The notes beneath the pieces were generated by a model. The model made no database searches. It was not told the origin of the DNA and saw only the letters and a list, made by a program, of their open reading frames with translations. Positions 10,926 through 20,900 of a stretch of 64,000 bases of DNA are shown here, piece by piece (the stretch's first letter is position 1; every line of letters begins with the position of its first letter). Made by a program: the position numbers and the translations under genes. This DNA is from Tritrichomonas musculus (lineage: Eukaryota > Parabasalia > Tritrichomonadida > Tritrichomonadidae): NCBI GenBank assembly GCA_039105265.1, contig JAPFFF010000076.1, forward strand, positions 62,001 to 126,000, written 5' to 3'.

Positions 10926-13217
10926 CTAAATGAGCTTGTCTTCGTTTCCTCGAAGAAGATCGTTGATCTCTGAAAATGACGGGCGATCTGATGCTTTGAA
11001 TGACCAGCACTTCTCGATCAGGTTCCTCGAGAAGCGGCTGACGCTCATCGGAATCGCCGCCTTCTTCCCGTTCCCAACGTCGAACGCGCTGATGCCTGGG
11101 CGCTCGCCCTTCGTCACAATCATGAAGACAACAACGCCAAACGCGTAAACATCAACTTTCTCGTCGTAGTCTTTTCGCCCTTGCACAAGCTCTGGCGCCA
11201 TGTAGCTCGCCGTGCCAACCATCTGCGTGCGGCTCCATCCTCCCGATTCCTGCTCGATGAATCCCGAAAGACCGAAGTCGCTCACCTTCGCGTGGTTGTC
11301 GTCGTCAAGAAGGATGTTCTCAAGCTTCAGGTCGCGGTGGATCACGCCTGCCGAGTGCACCGACTCCATCGCCGAGCTCACTTCAACGATCACTCCAACT
11401 CGCTCCGATGCCGTCAGCTTCTTGATGCGGCGCTTCAGGTTGCTCGCGCAAAACTCAAGCAGAATCGACGGACTGTGACCCGAATCACCAAAGCAGAAAC
11501 CAACTGCGCGGACAATGTTCGCGTGATCGAGACTGTTGATGATTTCGTACTCTTGAAGAAATCGCTTGAATCGTTCCGCGTTGTTCGCATTTACAGCATC
11601 GTTTTCATCGTCGCTGCCAGACGATTTTCCTTCTTTCTCATAAATGTCAACCTCGAGCTGCTTCAGCGCAAGTCGCTCCTTGCGCAAAACTTCGAACACT
11701 TCTGATGTCACTCCACGCCCAATCTTTCGCACTTTCTCAAGCGAGTCAATCGTAGAAACATCAATGATCGCGATATCTCGTTTTCCTTCTTGACTGCTTT
11801 TCGAGGATTCCTTCAAAATGTCGTCTTTCCGACTATTGACACTTTTTTTCAGAATGTCTCGTTCTTTCCTCAGTTTCTCCAGTTCTTCTCGAAGACGTTT
11901 ATTTGCGGAAACCGATTTATTCAATTCTGAGCATTTCTGTGACAGCTCCTCCTCAAGATTCTTCTTATCGTCCCTCAGAATTGCCAGTTCTCTTTCCTGC
12001 GACTCCACCTTCGCTTTCAGCGCTGCGTTCTCTTCCTCCAAAATCTTCACTCGACTCTCAATGCTTCTGCTGCCACTTGTCACTTTTTTTAATGTTGGTG
12101 ATGCTTTATGTGTCACTTTTTCTTTGATTCGTCTGTTTGGCGTGTTTGCTGGCGGTTCTGTCCCAACAAAAACAAATGAAATAGCACTTCCTGCAATGCA
12201 GAATGATGCACCGCCTCTGATCGTTGTCTCAGCTGGTGTGGAAATATCGGAACCTGGTTCAGCGGTGAGGAGCTCGCCAAAAACGTTATTTCCACACGCG
12301 AGGACCTTCCCTTCTGATGTGATGAAAAGTGAATGAAAACTGCCAGCTGAGGCTGAAATGATTTTGTGTTTCAGTCCTGAAATTTCTGTGAATTCGCTGT
12401 CTGATGATCGTCCTCCCAGTCCCAGACAGCCATGCCAATCTGATCCGCGGACAAAGACTCGCCCATCTTTACAAACTGCCAGACAGTGACCATTTGTGCC
12501 TGACACTTCGATGATTTCTTTTCCTTCAAGTTCTTTCACTATTCCAAATGTCAATTTCCCACCTGCCTCACTAAAACTTGGAACATTTGCACAGAAGACT
12601 CGACCACTCGAGCCAGATGCAATGACGAATGAAAAGCAGCAGGCGATGCTGACTGGCTTCTCACTCTGTGGAAGGACTGACTTTTCAATATTCTCTCTTC
12701 CTGCCTTCATGTCTCCTTCCGTTATATAAAATATTGATCCTTCTGTGTCGACTGCCGCTGCTGTGTAACGGCCACCAAAAAGATGAATAGGATTGTGACC
12801 ATTTATACTCACAAAAACTGGAGTACCGCTTTTGTGATCTTTATGAACATATACAAGCTGGTTGTTCTTTGAACTGGAACTAGAAAAAAGGTACAGAGTG
12901 TAATAATAGCCACAAACAGCTGAAATAAGTTGGCAAGGACGACCTTCCTTGTCTTTCAGTTCAAGTCGTTGGGATTCTTTGATAACTTCTTTATTATGTG
13001 TTCCAAGGATTCGCCCATTTTTATTGTCACCAACTGCATAGCCTTGTCCTTCTCTAGTGATCCATATCGTGTGCTCAAAGTATGCTGAAATTGATAAAAG
13101 TGAAGAAATGTTGAGATGGGAGTCGCGTGGAGGGCAGATGATTGGAGTTCCACTTGAAGTTTTTTTGTTTGATTTTTCTATAAGTTGGGAATTATTGTTA
13201 CGTCCACAAACCTTCAT
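10926..13217 (-). CDS. RCC1-repeat / coiled-coil / protein kinase
   Basis: The 763-residue product joins three parts. Residues about 1-355 are RCC1-type beta-propeller repeats (for example HCLAVCKDGRVFVRGSDWHG and HSLFITSEGKVLACGNNVFG). Residues about 385-465 form a charged coiled coil. Residues about 490-755 form a kinase domain with a GRGVTSEVFEV glycine loop, ALKQL lysine, HRDLKLEN catalytic loop (about 622), SDFG (about 647), GTASYMAPE and DVYAFGVVV. All catalytic residues are present, so it should be an active Ser/Thr kinase; the pattern is closest to TKL kinases. The RCC1 part may bind a small GTPase or chromatin, which is inference. The kinase half is visibly richer in G and C than its neighbours. 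No signal peptide. ATG at 13217. Confidence 0.9.
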   Translation of the reverse strand: MKVCGRNNNSQLIEKSNKKTSSGTPIICPPRDSHLNISSLLSISAYFEHTIWITREGQGYAVGDNKNGRILGTHNKEVIKESQRLELKDKEGRPCQLISAVCGYYYTLYLFSSSSSKNNQLVYVHKDHKSGTPVFVSINGHNPIHLFGGRYTAAAVDTEGSIFYITEGDMKAGRENIEKSVLPQSEKPVSIACCFSFVIASGSSGRVFCANVPSFSEAGGKLTFGIVKELEGKEIIEVSGTNGHCLAVCKDGRVFVRGSDWHGCLGLGGRSSDSEFTEISGLKHKIISASAGSFHSLFITSEGKVLACGNNVFGELLTAEPGSDISTPAETTIRGGASFCIAGSAISFVFVGTEPPANTPNRRIKEKVTHKASPTLKKVTSGSRSIESRVKILEEENAALKAKVESQERELAILRDDKKNLEEELSQKCSELNKSVSANKRLREELEKLRKERDILKKSVNSRKDDILKESSKSSQEGKRDIAIIDVSTIDSLEKVRKIGRGVTSEVFEVLRKERLALKQLEVDIYEKEGKSSGSDDENDAVNANNAERFKRFLQEYEIINSLDHANIVRAVGFCFGDSGHSPSILLEFCASNLKRRIKKLTASERVGVIVEVSSAMESVHSAGVIHRDLKLENILLDDDNHAKVSDFGLSGFIEQESGGWSRTQMVGTASYMAPELVQGRKDYDEKVDVYAFGVVVFMIVTKGERPGISAFDVGNGKKAAIPMSVSRFSRNLIEKCWSFKASDRPSFSEINDLLRGNEDKLI

Positions 13218-13296
13218 TCAATTATATTTTATGTTTTTATAAAATTGAGAGAAAACAGTTTATAATTTTTATTTCAAAAAGTTAAAAATTTTAATG

Positions 13297-14002
13297 AAAA
13301 TTTTGGATAGATTTTTATTTTAAACTTTTTTGGACAAAATGCTCTCAATTTTTTTGTGAATATTTTAGCAGTTTATAAATTGGTCAGTTTATAAAAAAGG
13401 AAAATAAGCAGCTAAGCACCAATATCTCTTCCAGAACAGACTCAAACAACAACCTCATCTTACCATAGAGCAAGATAGTTCAGATGCATGATGCGATCAT
13501 ACTTTTTCTCACGAAATGAGAATTTATTTAGATTTTCAGATTAGAAGTCAAAGCCATTGCAAAAGGACAAATACTTTCGGTATTTTCCAACCTAGCGAGC
13601 TTTTATATTTAGGCACAAATAAGTATATTGTGTTAAAAATAATATAATCTCATCTTTCCATAAACTCCTTAAGAAATCCCATATCTCGTGTTTTTTTTTT
13701 GATATACTTTGTATTAAGATAAGTTCAATAGCAGATTACTGACTGTTTTTTTATGTAACATGCTAAATTTATCTCTTATATCATTACCATCTTTTATAAA
13801 AAATATAAAGCTATTATTTAATATGCTTTGCAAATGATTTTATAGCTTTATGGCTATAAAATTATTATCTTTTTTTATTATAATTTTTTTTTAAAAGTTT
13901 GAGTTCAGAAAAAAATCCAAAAAAGTTTAAAAAATTGAATGCTCTAAAATGAGCATTCAATTTTGTCCAAAAAAGTTTAAAAAAAAAATCTATCAAATTT
14001 TG
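13297..14002. repeat. Inverted-repeat element, about 700 bp
   Basis: About 43 bases at 13297-13340 reappear inverted at 13962-14001. Both contain GATAGATTTTT, then TTTAAACTTTTTTGGACAAA, with one indel and one or two mismatches. The right arm is followed inward by a second small palindrome (GAATGCTC/GAGCATTC near 13937-13956). The interior is AT-rich and non-coding. The structure suggests a non-autonomous DNA transposon, and it accounts for most of the gap between the kinase and HECT genes. Confidence 0.6.
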
Positions 14003-14341
14003 TTGTTACATTTATTGATAAAAAGCGAAAATTGAGAATATTTTAATAGATGAAATAAAAAATCAAATTATTTATACAAATTCAACAAAATCTTATGCAT
14101 TTAAATAAAAATTCAGAAGATGATGATATAAAAGATTTAATTAATCAAATTCCAACATCAGTTTATGACAAAAAAATCTTATGCATTTAATAATTTGCCT
14201 GAAATATTGAAAAAGGGACTTTTATTAAAAAGCTTTTAAAAGTCATCTTTTTTTTCAAATACATGATTTAGAATATATATATACATTATATAACAAAATA
14301 AATTAAACAAATTAGTAGATGATTTTTTATTAAAGCTAATT

Positions 14342-14749
14342 TTATTTGATATCCATTCCTTCACAGCATTCAATTGCTATATTCAATTTCTCTCTCATTA
14401 TCTCCAATGTTGGATAAGTTGGGACATCAATTTCATTGAAGCAAGTGTGGGCCAATGGGAATCCTGTCACAACCATGTCGTCATCAAATTTCACAGTAAT
14501 CAAATAATCAGGAACGATTGAGAAGTTTGGATGTCTTTGTTTTGCAGTAGAGAACAAGAGGAACTTCTTGATTTTCACCTGATCAAATTCACTTAAAATA
14601 GTGATAAAGTTATTTCTAAGTTGTTCGTTTCCATTTTCAAAAGCTATTCTCTTTATGACCTCAGGAATATCAATTTTCTTTTTGCCTTGACACAAGAATG
14701 AAATGAGGCCACCACTTATAAATGCATTATCATCAATTTCCTGGTTCAA
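14342..14749 (-). CDS. HECT E3 ubiquitin ligase, C-lobe part
   Basis: This frame holds the C-lobe of a HECT domain. It begins YLNQEIDDN, continues with ISFLCQGKKKIDI and FLLFSTAKQRHP, and ends PLAHTCFNEIDVPTYPTL followed by MREKLNIAIECCEG. The HTCFN motif carries the catalytic cysteine that forms the ubiquitin thioester. It overlaps the end of the upstream frame (14746-16719) and lies one base out of phase with it. Together they make one HECT ligase interrupted at an A run near 14759-14764. There is no ATG of its own at the junction. Confidence 0.85.
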   Translation of the reverse strand: MNQEIDDNAFISGGLISFLCQGKKKIDIPEVIKRIAFENGNEQLRNNFITILSEFDQVKIKKFLLFSTAKQRHPNFSIVPDYLITVKFDDDMVVTGFPLAHTCFNEIDVPTYPTLEIMREKLNIAIECCEGMDIK

Positions 14750-16860
14750 ATAAAGTCCTTTTTTATATGAGTGAGGATTTTTTCAAGTGACTTTATACGA
14801 AGATCAACAACAACTGTTTCATAGATGCCAACGTTTTCTTTTGACACGATCTTATCTTCAGGAAAACCAAGAATTGGTTTAACAACGTTGTTCCAATCTC
14901 TATAATTCCATTGATGATCATTCAATGTTCCATCTTTCATTGCAGCGATTTGGTCACGAAGACGAGTGTCGTTTTCGTAGACATCTTCTTTGGTGATGGA
15001 TTTTCCAGCGAAGAAATTCCAAATGAAATCAGGGAATGGAATGTCTTGAACTACACCGCATCGAATCATCGAACCAATAACGACTCCAAATCCAAAAAGC
15101 ATCGAATTAATGACTTCTTCATCGTCTTTGTTCGATGGATACGGAATTACTAATGTGTCACCCATATCGTTTGGATTTACTGTGACCGAGTTTGGCGTAT
15201 TTTCAGTGAAATTTGGCGATATGATGCAAAGACCAGTTTTTAGAAACAGGAATGAATTAATGGCCATTGTTATCGTTTGATTTGTTACTCCAGTTAAATC
15301 AACAGCATCACTTCCTTTGAAGTCAATTCGCCATATTATTCTCTTGAATCGATCTGGTTGATATTTGGTGATTTTTTCAGAGAGTTGATAAATCATGCTA
15401 TCGCAATAATCATCTGATTTACCATTCATGAAATTCATTGCAGATTCGGGATTCAATGTTATTGATGACATTGATCCTGAGAAAATCACCAATTCAAGAA
15501 TGGCCAATCTTTGATATACTTTAGATGCTTTTATTGAGAACTGCCCAACTCTGTTTTGATATGCAAAATATCTTGAATGTTCTCTTCCTAAACGTCTAAT
15601 TTCATCATCTTCTTGTGTCAAATTATCAATCGAACTCTCTGAGAAATTGGAAAGATATAAGTTAAACAGGAAGAGACAAAAGACTTTGCATTGAACAACA
15701 TGAATTCCAAATTTATGAATCAAATCTGTCATGTTCAATGTTTCTAGTAATATAAAGATGAAATTCTTGATCTTGAAATTGATGCTCGTGATTTCGAGCA
15801 ACAATTCTTCTGTGTTCGAGTCATTCCAATCAACTGCGAATGATTTAATATCACACATAAGAGTATCATGCATGAGTTGCTTGTTTTGTATAACTTTGTA
15901 CATTTGAAGTTTAACGTTGACTTTCCTCCCACCAGTCCAATTAAACTGTTTTCGTTCTTTTGGATTAATTACATAATATCCAAAGTAAACTTTTTGTAAT
16001 CTTTCCAATTTAATTGTTTCTCCATCTTCATATTTACCATGATTATTAACCTTAAGTTCACAATTATAATTTTCATCATCATCATTATTTTCTTCTTCTT
16101 CTTCATGTTCTTCATTATTGTTATTTTTGCGTTTTGTGACTGTTATTGAAAATGTGCACAATAAAGGAACATCAAGATTATTACTAACACAAGCAAAAGT
16201 TGGATTGATTGTGCATGCATCATCATCATCATTAGGAATGTATCTTTCATATTGAATTGATGAAATTGTCTTCCAAATTGGAATGAAATACCAAACAGGG
16301 AAATCATTCGCAGATTTGTAATTCCTCATTAGTTGAATGATTTCATTCGAGTTTGTTGGAGTAAGAACATGGTTCGATGAATCAAAATCAATAATTGGAA
16401 CTTTATCAAATTCAAGAGTTTTGGATTTAAACATCTGATTAATTTTCATGAAATTAAAGCAATTCCTTTCACTCATGTAAAAGTTGACAATCTGAGGATT
16501 GTTTTGATTTTTGAGTGCCAATGTTGAAAGATGATGTATGTAAACAGAATTGAAATCATCAGGAAGAAATGTCAGTTTATCTTGAATGTAGGTCAAGAAC
16601 TCAGGCATATATTTGCTGATCATTGGTGATTGAATCAGCATGCAATCAACGATTGCAAGTTTTGCACAGACACGTTGAGCTGATGTTTTACAATTATCAA
16701 TAAAGATCCAGAGAAGCAAAAGAAGGACAATTGGAGTATCAATTAACCAAGAACCTGGATCATCAATTTTAATTATTCCTTTCGATCCATCTTTGTGGAA
16801 TAATCTGGTTCCTCTCTGGCTTCTTGAATACTTTGTGTTCGAATAGCTTGACGTATCATT
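14746..16860 (-). CDS. HECT E3 ubiquitin ligase, N-lobe and upstream part (frameshifted, 5'-truncated)
   Basis: The first ATG-independent open frame runs from about 16860 to 14746. It contains a HECT N-lobe near its end (GFGVVIGSMIRCGVVQDIPF, then FIWNFFAGKSITKED) preceded by several hundred residues of unrecognised trichomonad sequence, including a low-complexity NNNEEHEEEEENNDDDE tract. It stops just before the C-lobe, which continues in the -1 frame. The junction ATA-AAA-AAG matches the pattern of a -1 slippery heptamer, but a simple indel in the A run is at least as likely. Upstream, the coding-like frame continues without any ATG to an in-frame stop at 16861, next to a MITE at 16871. The 5' end therefore appears lost. 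Best read as a decaying gene unless frameshifting is shown. Confidence 0.75.
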   Translation of the reverse strand, partial: NDTSSYSNTKYSRSQRGTRLFHKDGSKGIIKIDDPGSWLIDTPIVLLLLLWIFIDNCKTSAQRVCAKLAIVDCMLIQSPMISKYMPEFLTYIQDKLTFLPDDFNSVYIHHLSTLALKNQNNPQIVNFYMSERNCFNFMKINQMFKSKTLEFDKVPIIDFDSSNHVLTPTNSNEIIQLMRNYKSANDFPVWYFIPIWKTISSIQYERYIPNDDDDACTINPTFACVSNNLDVPLLCTFSITVTKRKNNNNEEHEEEEENNDDDENYNCELKVNNHGKYEDGETIKLERLQKVYFGYYVINPKERKQFNWTGGRKVNVKLQMYKVIQNKQLMHDTLMCDIKSFAVDWNDSNTEELLLEITSINFKIKNFIFILLETLNMTDLIHKFGIHVVQCKVFCLFLFNLYLSNFSESSIDNLTQEDDEIRRLGREHSRYFAYQNRVGQFSIKASKVYQRLAILELVIFSGSMSSITLNPESAMNFMNGKSDDYCDSMIYQLSEKITKYQPDRFKRIIWRIDFKGSDAVDLTGVTNQTITMAINSFLFLKTGLCIISPNFTENTPNSVTVNPNDMGDTLVIPYPSNKDDEEVINSMLFGFGVVIGSMIRCGVVQDIPFPDFIWNFFAGKSITKEDVYENDTRLRDQIAAMKDGTLNDHQWNYRDWNNVVKPILGFPEDKIVSKENVGIYETVVVDLRIKSLEKILTHIKKDFI

Positions 16861-16870
16861 TCATGAACTG

Positions 16871-16994
16871 ATTAAAATAACTCCACACTTTATATTCAAA
16901 AATAAACATTCAAACTTTTAAAAATAATCAGTAATTATGACTTCATTATTAAGGCTTATGATTAATTTTTTTCAAAGTGTGGAGTTATTTTAAT
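16871..16994. repeat. 124-bp MITE with perfect 21-bp inverted ends
   Basis: Positions 16871-16891 and 16974-16994 are perfect inverted copies (both contain AAAATAACTCCACACTTT read inward). The 82-bp centre is AT-rich and non-coding. TA-containing ends suggest mobilisation by a Tc1/mariner-type transposase, which is inference. It sits exactly where the HECT reading frame runs out. Confidence 0.75.
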
Positions 16995-17074
16995 ATTGAT
17001 AAAGAATGCTTGAACACTTAAAATTGTAAAATCAAAGGTGAATCTTTTTCTTCTCATAGAAAAAAATCAAAAAA

Positions 17075-17146
17075 TGGATGATAGGGGAGTTGAACCCCTG
17101 GCCTCCACTATGCTAAAGTGGCGCTCTACCACTGAGCTAATCACCC
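17075..17146 (-). tRNA. tRNA-Ala (AGC)
   Basis: A 72-base cloverleaf: acceptor GGGTGAT/ATCATCC with A73, a D arm beginning TAGCTCAGTGG, anticodon stem CCACT/AGTGG with loop TTAGCAT (anticodon AGC), and a T arm GGGGTTCAACTCCCC. The acceptor carries the G3:U70 pair that identifies alanine tRNAs. A run of T residues on the transcribed strand follows the 3' end and can serve as Pol III terminator. CCA is not encoded. Confidence 0.97.
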
Positions 17147-17750
17147 TTCATATATGAATCTTTATTTGATTATTTTTTAACAAGAAAAATTCAATTTTAT
17201 AAAAAATATTTATAAATCCTCAGCCAAGACCTTAATAAGAATAACTTTAACTTGGTCACTCTTTGATAAAAAAGCTTTCTATAGCAGTTTATCTTTGGCA
17301 CAGGTCTAAGTTCCTTCTAGTGTTCCTTCTATTGGTGAATCTGCTTTTGAATTGCTGATAAAGATCTTTATCAGAAGTCAAAAATTCCTTCTGTTGCATT
17401 GGTAAACACTAATTCTTTTGAATCAGTAATTATTTTGGTAAAAACAGTAGTTTTTTAAAAAGAGAAAATCAACTTTTTTGAATATTTATCTACAAATTAT
17501 TTAACTTTTTCGAAAAAAATATTTAATTTGAATTCTATAGAATTTGAGGATAATGAACAGCAAAGTTAACTATGATGAAATAATAAATGGAAAGCTAATG
17601 AATTCATCATTGGTGATATCAAGTATAGAAAACACCTCCAAAAGCTGAAGTGAATTGTTTTCTGACTTCTTACCTCATGAAATAATCTGTTATGACCACA
17701 AAGATGGTAATTTAATAAAAAAGGAAAGACTAATAAAATTAAAAAAAAAA
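17147..17750. other. Intergenic spacer with perfect palindrome
   Basis: No gene. A 20-bp perfect palindrome, CTGATAAAGA with its inverse, lies at 17355-17374. Around it TTCCTTCT occurs three times (about 17309-17400). Confidence 0.55.
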
Positions 17751-17822
17751 TGGATGATAGGGGAGTTGAACCCCTGGCCTCTACTATGCTAAAGTAGCGC
17801 TCTACCACTGAGCTAATCACCC
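17751..17822 (-). tRNA. tRNA-Ala (AGC), second copy
   Basis: Nearly identical to the copy at 17075-17146, with the same anticodon AGC and G3:U70 pair. The anticodon stem is CTACT/AGTAG instead of CCACT/AGTGG: a paired C-G to T-A change that keeps the stem intact. This compensatory change indicates the copy is folded and functional. A long A run precedes it on the plus strand, giving a T-run terminator for the minus-strand transcript. Confidence 0.97.
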
Positions 17823-17940
17823 TCACATTATTAAAAAATATTTTAACTTTGATCATTTAATTCTAATTTAATTCTCTTTAAAGACAATTAACGATCACTC
17901 ATTTTCAAAATATAAGTCTATATATGAAACTTTGATAATA

Positions 17941-20900
17941 ATGGACAACATGACTTTTCAAAGCATGCCACCGAAATATTCATCGATAATTAATTGTATT
18001 CAAAGCGAGATTGCAAAAAAGATTTATTCCCAATTTACATATCATTATCTAAACTTTACAAATTTTCAAGATTTCAGATATCACAACCAAAATTCTAATA
18101 AAGATAAAATTATACATTTTATTTTTAGTCATCTTCAAAAATATAAGTTTATAATATTTAATATATATAATTTTTTTCCAATTATTTGTGAAACAATGCT
18201 CCCAAGAAAAAAGTCAATGTTTAATGTAGCTGATGTTGTTTTTTGTGTTGAAGGTCAGTGCATAATTATTGAGCAAATTGAATTTTCCATAATCAAAAAA
18301 ATTATCGCAAATTTGAAAAAGAATAAAATATCATTAATCAACATCAGCCATAAAATAATAGATGGTTATAAAACAAAAGAAGAAGTTGAAGTTGAAGAAG
18401 AAATCCTTGCATTTTGTAAAAAAATAAATTTTAATAAAAACAACCAATTTATTTATAACACATTCATTTCAATTTTAGCATATTTAATACGACGATATTT
18501 TTATCCAACTGATTATTTTACAAATCCATCATTTTTTGATTTTGATCAGGCAAGCAGCACTAATGAGCGAATTATTAAATCTAAATTTATTGATCTTTTA
18601 AATTCAAAGAAATCAAAAGCAGAAGATTTTTCACAAATAAAAAACAAAGCGCAAACAAAAAAGCATTGCATTGATTTTGAAGAAAAAGATTTTATTATTT
18701 TAAGATTATTATCTTCTAGTTATAAAGCAACATTTTATTTGGTCTTTCATATTAAAAGTTTCTATATTTTCGCAATGAAAAAATTGAATAGTCCTGAACA
18801 AATAACAAGTGAAAAAGTGAATGAAACAAATTTTAACAAAAAATATACACATCGATGTTTGACTCATTTTTATGGGTATTTAAAAAATGATAATAAAATC
18901 ATTGGTTATATCTATGAATATATGAGTAACGGTCCTCTTAGTTCTTTAAAAATTGACCAAAACGATAAGTTATTTCAATTGATAATTGTTAATAGAATTT
19001 TGCAAGGAATTGATTTTTTTCATTCCAATAAATTAATTCATCGTGATCTTAAGCCTTCAAATATTCTTATTGATCATGACTTTCTTCCTTATATCTCTGA
19101 TTTTGAAACAATTCGTCATCCAAAAGATGAAGATGATTCTTTAAATCAGCAAATGACAAATAATATTGGATCTTTTTTATATTCATCACCGGAACAAAAC
19201 AAAGGAGAAAGCGTTTCATATCCAACGGATATTTACTCATTTGGCTTGATAATTTATTTTATCTTTCATAACGAAAATCTAAAAAAATGTAATGAAGTTA
19301 TTGATTCGATAAATATGAAAGAAAAAGTTGAAATTAAAAATTTTTCAAAAAATATTCAAATGATCTTTGATCACTGTTATAAAATTGAACCTGAAGCAAG
19401 ATTAAATGTTACCAAAATCAAATCAATTTTTAATATAGAATTCAATGAATTCTTATGTGAAGATTCATTTTTATTGGATAAAAAGGCACAAATTATTCAA
19501 TTTATTTATGAAAGTTTGATCATTCAAAATGATGTGAATGATTTGTTTATATCTTTAATTAACTATTTTTTACTTTCTTTGGAAGATAAAGAAAGTAAAT
19601 CTAATATTTTGTTTGTTATTGGTTCAATGTATTCCAAAGGAATTGGCGTTGAACAAAGTTATTTAAAAGCTAAAGAATACTTTGAATTATCAGCACAACA
19701 AAACAATCCAGAAGCATTAAACCAATTAGGAACTCTTTATGAGAATGGAAATGGCGTTGAACAAAATTATGCCAAAGCTAAAGAATGCTTTGAATTATCA
19801 GCACAACAAAATAATTCCGATGGATTGAATCACTTAGCATATCTTTATTATCATGGACTTGGAGTTATACAAAATTATGCCAAAGCAATTGAATATTATG
19901 AAAAATCAGCCAAACAAAATAATCCTGAAGCATTAGATAATTTAGGCTATATATACAAAAATGGAATTGGTGTTGAACCTGATTATATAAAAGCTAAGGG
20001 ATATTATGAATTAGCAGCAATTCAAAATAATCCATATGCTTTAAATAACCTAGGAAATTTGTATAGAGATGGATTAGGAGTTGAAGTAAATTATACAAAA
20101 GCTAAAGAATATTATGAATTAGCAATAAAACAAAATAATTCTTTTGCATTTCATAATTTAGGTTCTCTTTATGAATTCGGAATGGGAGTTGAACAGAGTT
20201 ATGATAAAGCAATAAAATATTATAAATTGGCCGCAGAAAGAAAAAATACAAAAGCATTGAATAACCTAGGTTATTTTTATTTTCATGGAATTGGTGTTGA
20301 ACAGAGTTATACAAAAGCAAGAGAATATTATGAAATATCAGCTACTAAAAAGAATTCTTATTCATTTCTTAATTTAGGAATTATATATGCAAATGGTTTA
20401 GGAGTTGAACAAAGCTTTTCAAAAGCTAAAGAATATTATGAATTATCAATAAAACAGAACAATTCAGATGCATTAAATAACTTAGGAAATTTGTATGCAA
20501 ACGGTTTAGGAGTTGATGTAGATTATATTAAAGCTAAAGAATATTATGAATTATCAAAAAAACAAAATAATACTGATGCACTTGTTTACTTAGGAAATCT
20601 TTATGCAAATGGTTTTGGTGTTGAAAAAAGTTATTCGAAAGCTAAAGAATTGTTTGAAGAATCTGCTGAAAAGAATAATCCTAAAGCATTTAATTGTTTA
20701 GGTGTTCTTTATGAGAAAGGTTATGGTGTTGAACAAAGTTATTCAAAAGCTATTGAATACTATGAAAAGGCTGCAAAAAAGAACAATTCTGACGCATTTA
20801 ATAATTTGGGATATTTGTATGAAAATGGTCTTGGTTTTCCAAAAAGTTATTCAAAAGCTAGAGCATATTATGAAATATCAGCTCAACAAAGTAATCCTGA

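Noticed and set aside
11181-12729. Several plus-strand frames over the RCC1-kinase gene
   Set aside because: They are antisense shadows in the GC-richer coding sequence; the minus-strand frame has clear domains.
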